From Natronobacterium gregoryi SP2 (GTDB lineage Archaea > Halobacteriota > Halobacteria > Halobacteriales > Natrialbaceae), in NCBI RefSeq assembly GCF_000230715.2, contig NC_019792.1:2976001-3040000 (forward strand): a DNA stretch of 64,000 nt, written 5' to 3'. Position 1 is the stretch's first letter, and each line of letters starts with the position of its first letter. Shown here piece by piece: positions 62,949 to 64,000 of this stretch. The translations under genes and the position numbers were made by a program. The notes below the pieces were generated by a model. It saw nothing but the letters and a program-made list of their open reading frames with translations. It ran no database searches and was not told the DNA's origin.

Positions 62949-63072
62949 CGCAGACGAACTGAAGACCGAACTGTGGGGCGACTCGTTCTGGAACGATTCG
63001 TACTGCCTCATCTCGACGGGGCAGGTGTCGGTGGATGTACTGAAACAGTACGTAGAGGACCAACGCGAGTAG
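62941..63072 (+). pseudogene. tnpA: IS200/IS605 tnpA, 3' part
   Basis: 43 codons (NEYADELKTELWGDSFWNDS, then CLISTGQVSVDVLKQYVEDQ) carry the catalytic Tyr of the Y1 transposase and end two bases before tnpB. It begins with the second copy of the target duplication. Confidence 0.9.
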
Positions 63073-63073
63073 A

Positions 63074-64000
63074 ATGTACTACGCCTACAAGTACCGTCTC
63101 AAGCCGTCCGACGCCCACCGAGAAGAGTTGGACCGCCACCGAGACATTTGTAGGCAACTATACAACCACACGCTCTACCGCCTCAACGAGTACCAAGACG
63201 AACATGGAGAACTGCCGTCCATGACCGCCCTGCGGTCGGAGCTTCCCGACCTCAAGAAGTGGTGGGACGACCTCTCAGACGTGTACTCGAAGGTTCTCCA
63301 AACCGTCGTGGAACGTCTGTTCGACAACCTCAAAGGACTCTCCAAACTCAAGGAGAACGGCTACGGCGTCGGTCAACTCAAGTGGAAGCCACCACGCGAG
63401 TTCCGCAGTTTCACGTACAGTCAGTCTGGCTTCAAGCTCGACAAGAAGGGCGGTCAGACTGTCCTCTCACTCTCGAAACTCGCGGACATACCAATTCGAC
63501 TCCACCGCGCTATCCCCGACGTTTACGAGAGCGACAGCTCTCGTGCAGCCCATCAAAAATCTCCGATTTCTGAGGACGACGCGAAGCTCAAACAAGTCAC
63601 GATCAAGAAGGAACCGACAGGCGAGTGGTTCGCCACCTTCGGCGTCGAAATGGACCGTGAACCACCCGAACCGCCTGAGAACCCCGAGAAGTGCGTCGGT
63701 ATCGACGTGGGGATTCTCAAGTACGCCCACGACACCGACGGCACGGCGGTCAGGTCGCTCGCCCTCTCGGACGAACGTGAACGCTTGGAACGAGAGCAAC
63801 GGAAACTCTCGCGGAAGCAACACGGGTCGAACAACTATGAGAAGCAACGACGGCGCGTGGCGGAGTGTCATGCCGACCTCCGACGGAAGCGCCGCGACTT
63901 CCTCCACAAACTCTCGAACTACTACGCTCAGGAATACGACTTCGCTGCGGTCGAAGACCTGAACGTCAAGGGGATGATGGAGTCGCCGTCGAACAGCCGC
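63074..64000 (+). CDS. tnpB: TnpB RNA-guided nuclease (runs past the window edge)
   Basis: 309 codons, open to the edge. The N-terminal OrfB helix-turn-helix part is MYYAYKYRLKPSDAHREELD. The middle beta part is present (IPIRLHRAIP, QVTIKKEPTGEWFATF). RuvC-I is KCVGIDVGILKYAH with its catalytic Asp, and RuvC-II is FAAVEDLNVKGM with its Glu. The zinc ribbon and RuvC-III lie beyond the window. In this family the protein cuts DNA guided by an RNA from the element's right end. Because tnpA is disrupted, the element cannot transpose by itself. Confidence 0.9.
   Translation, partial: MYYAYKYRLKPSDAHREELDRHRDICRQLYNHTLYRLNEYQDEHGELPSMTALRSELPDLKKWWDDLSDVYSKVLQTVVERLFDNLKGLSKLKENGYGVGQLKWKPPREFRSFTYSQSGFKLDKKGGQTVLSLSKLADIPIRLHRAIPDVYESDSSRAAHQKSPISEDDAKLKQVTIKKEPTGEWFATFGVEMDREPPEPPENPEKCVGIDVGILKYAHDTDGTAVRSLALSDERERLEREQRKLSRKQHGSNNYEKQRRRVAECHADLRRKRRDFLHKLSNYYAQEYDFAAVEDLNVKGMMESPSNSR

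Noticed and set aside
1-64000. tRNA, rRNA genes or a CRISPR array
   Set aside because: I found no T-loop/anticodon arrangement, no rRNA-like stretch, and no regularly spaced direct repeats.

Overview
The window is chromosomal DNA of an extremely halophilic archaeon (class Halobacteria; a Natrialbales-type genome is my inference). The evidence is high GC, very acidic proteins, several HTH_10 (Bat-type) regulators, a haloarchaeal gas vesicle cluster, PGF-CTERM surface proteins, promoters placed for leaderless transcripts next to operons with strong Shine-Dalgarno sites, and IS200/IS605 (TnpA/TnpB) elements.

Layout. 1-8.9 kb: two near-duplicate TrmB-like regulators with matching upstream palindromes, a CBS protein, an HTH_10 regulator, an M20 peptidase, a bactofilin-like membrane protein, an FNT channel and an NSS symporter. 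8.9-13.6 kb: a transposase-less mobile element carrying two small membrane protein genes, a DUF2892-like fragment, mfnA, and an operon of a tiny Cys-rich protein, an ArsR regulator and an ArsP/DUF318 permease. 13.9-21.5 kb: ppsA, a PhzF protein, a MATE exporter with an HTH_10 regulator, and thiC. 22.2-30.5 kb: an Mrp (Mnh) cation/proton antiporter operon with three MrpD-type subunits. 31-35.8 kb: a haloarchaeal-type thiolase with Ser in place of Cys, a Tat-exported hydrolase with PKD and PGF-CTERM parts, and small proteins. 35.9-43.0 kb: a divergent gas vesicle cluster (gvpFGHIJKLM and gvpANO) without gvpC, gvpD or gvpE. 43-48.6 kb: a HalOD1 protein, a CHY zinc finger, mutS, a zinc ribbon, an AAC(3) acetyltransferase pseudogene, and a winged-helix/membrane gene pair. 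49-58.3 kb: a surface-glycan-like locus. 58.5-64 kb: an IS200/IS605 element whose tnpA is split by a 4.1-kb transposon.

The most striking result concerns mobile DNA. The 4.1-kb transposon (58836-62940) has perfect 16-bp inverted ends and an 8-bp target duplication. It carries its own DDE transposase, a DrrAB-type ABC exporter and an HTH_10 regulator. A 1.27-kb element at 8957-10231 has the same kind of ends and no transposase, and carries two membrane-protein genes. A third left end at 21670 shares a 126-bp block with the 8957 element but is followed by different cargo. The window also holds five copies of an ~85-bp palindromic repeat, one of them split by the 8957 element, and five copies of CTAG-ended MITE-like repeats. 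No tRNA, rRNA or CRISPR array was seen.
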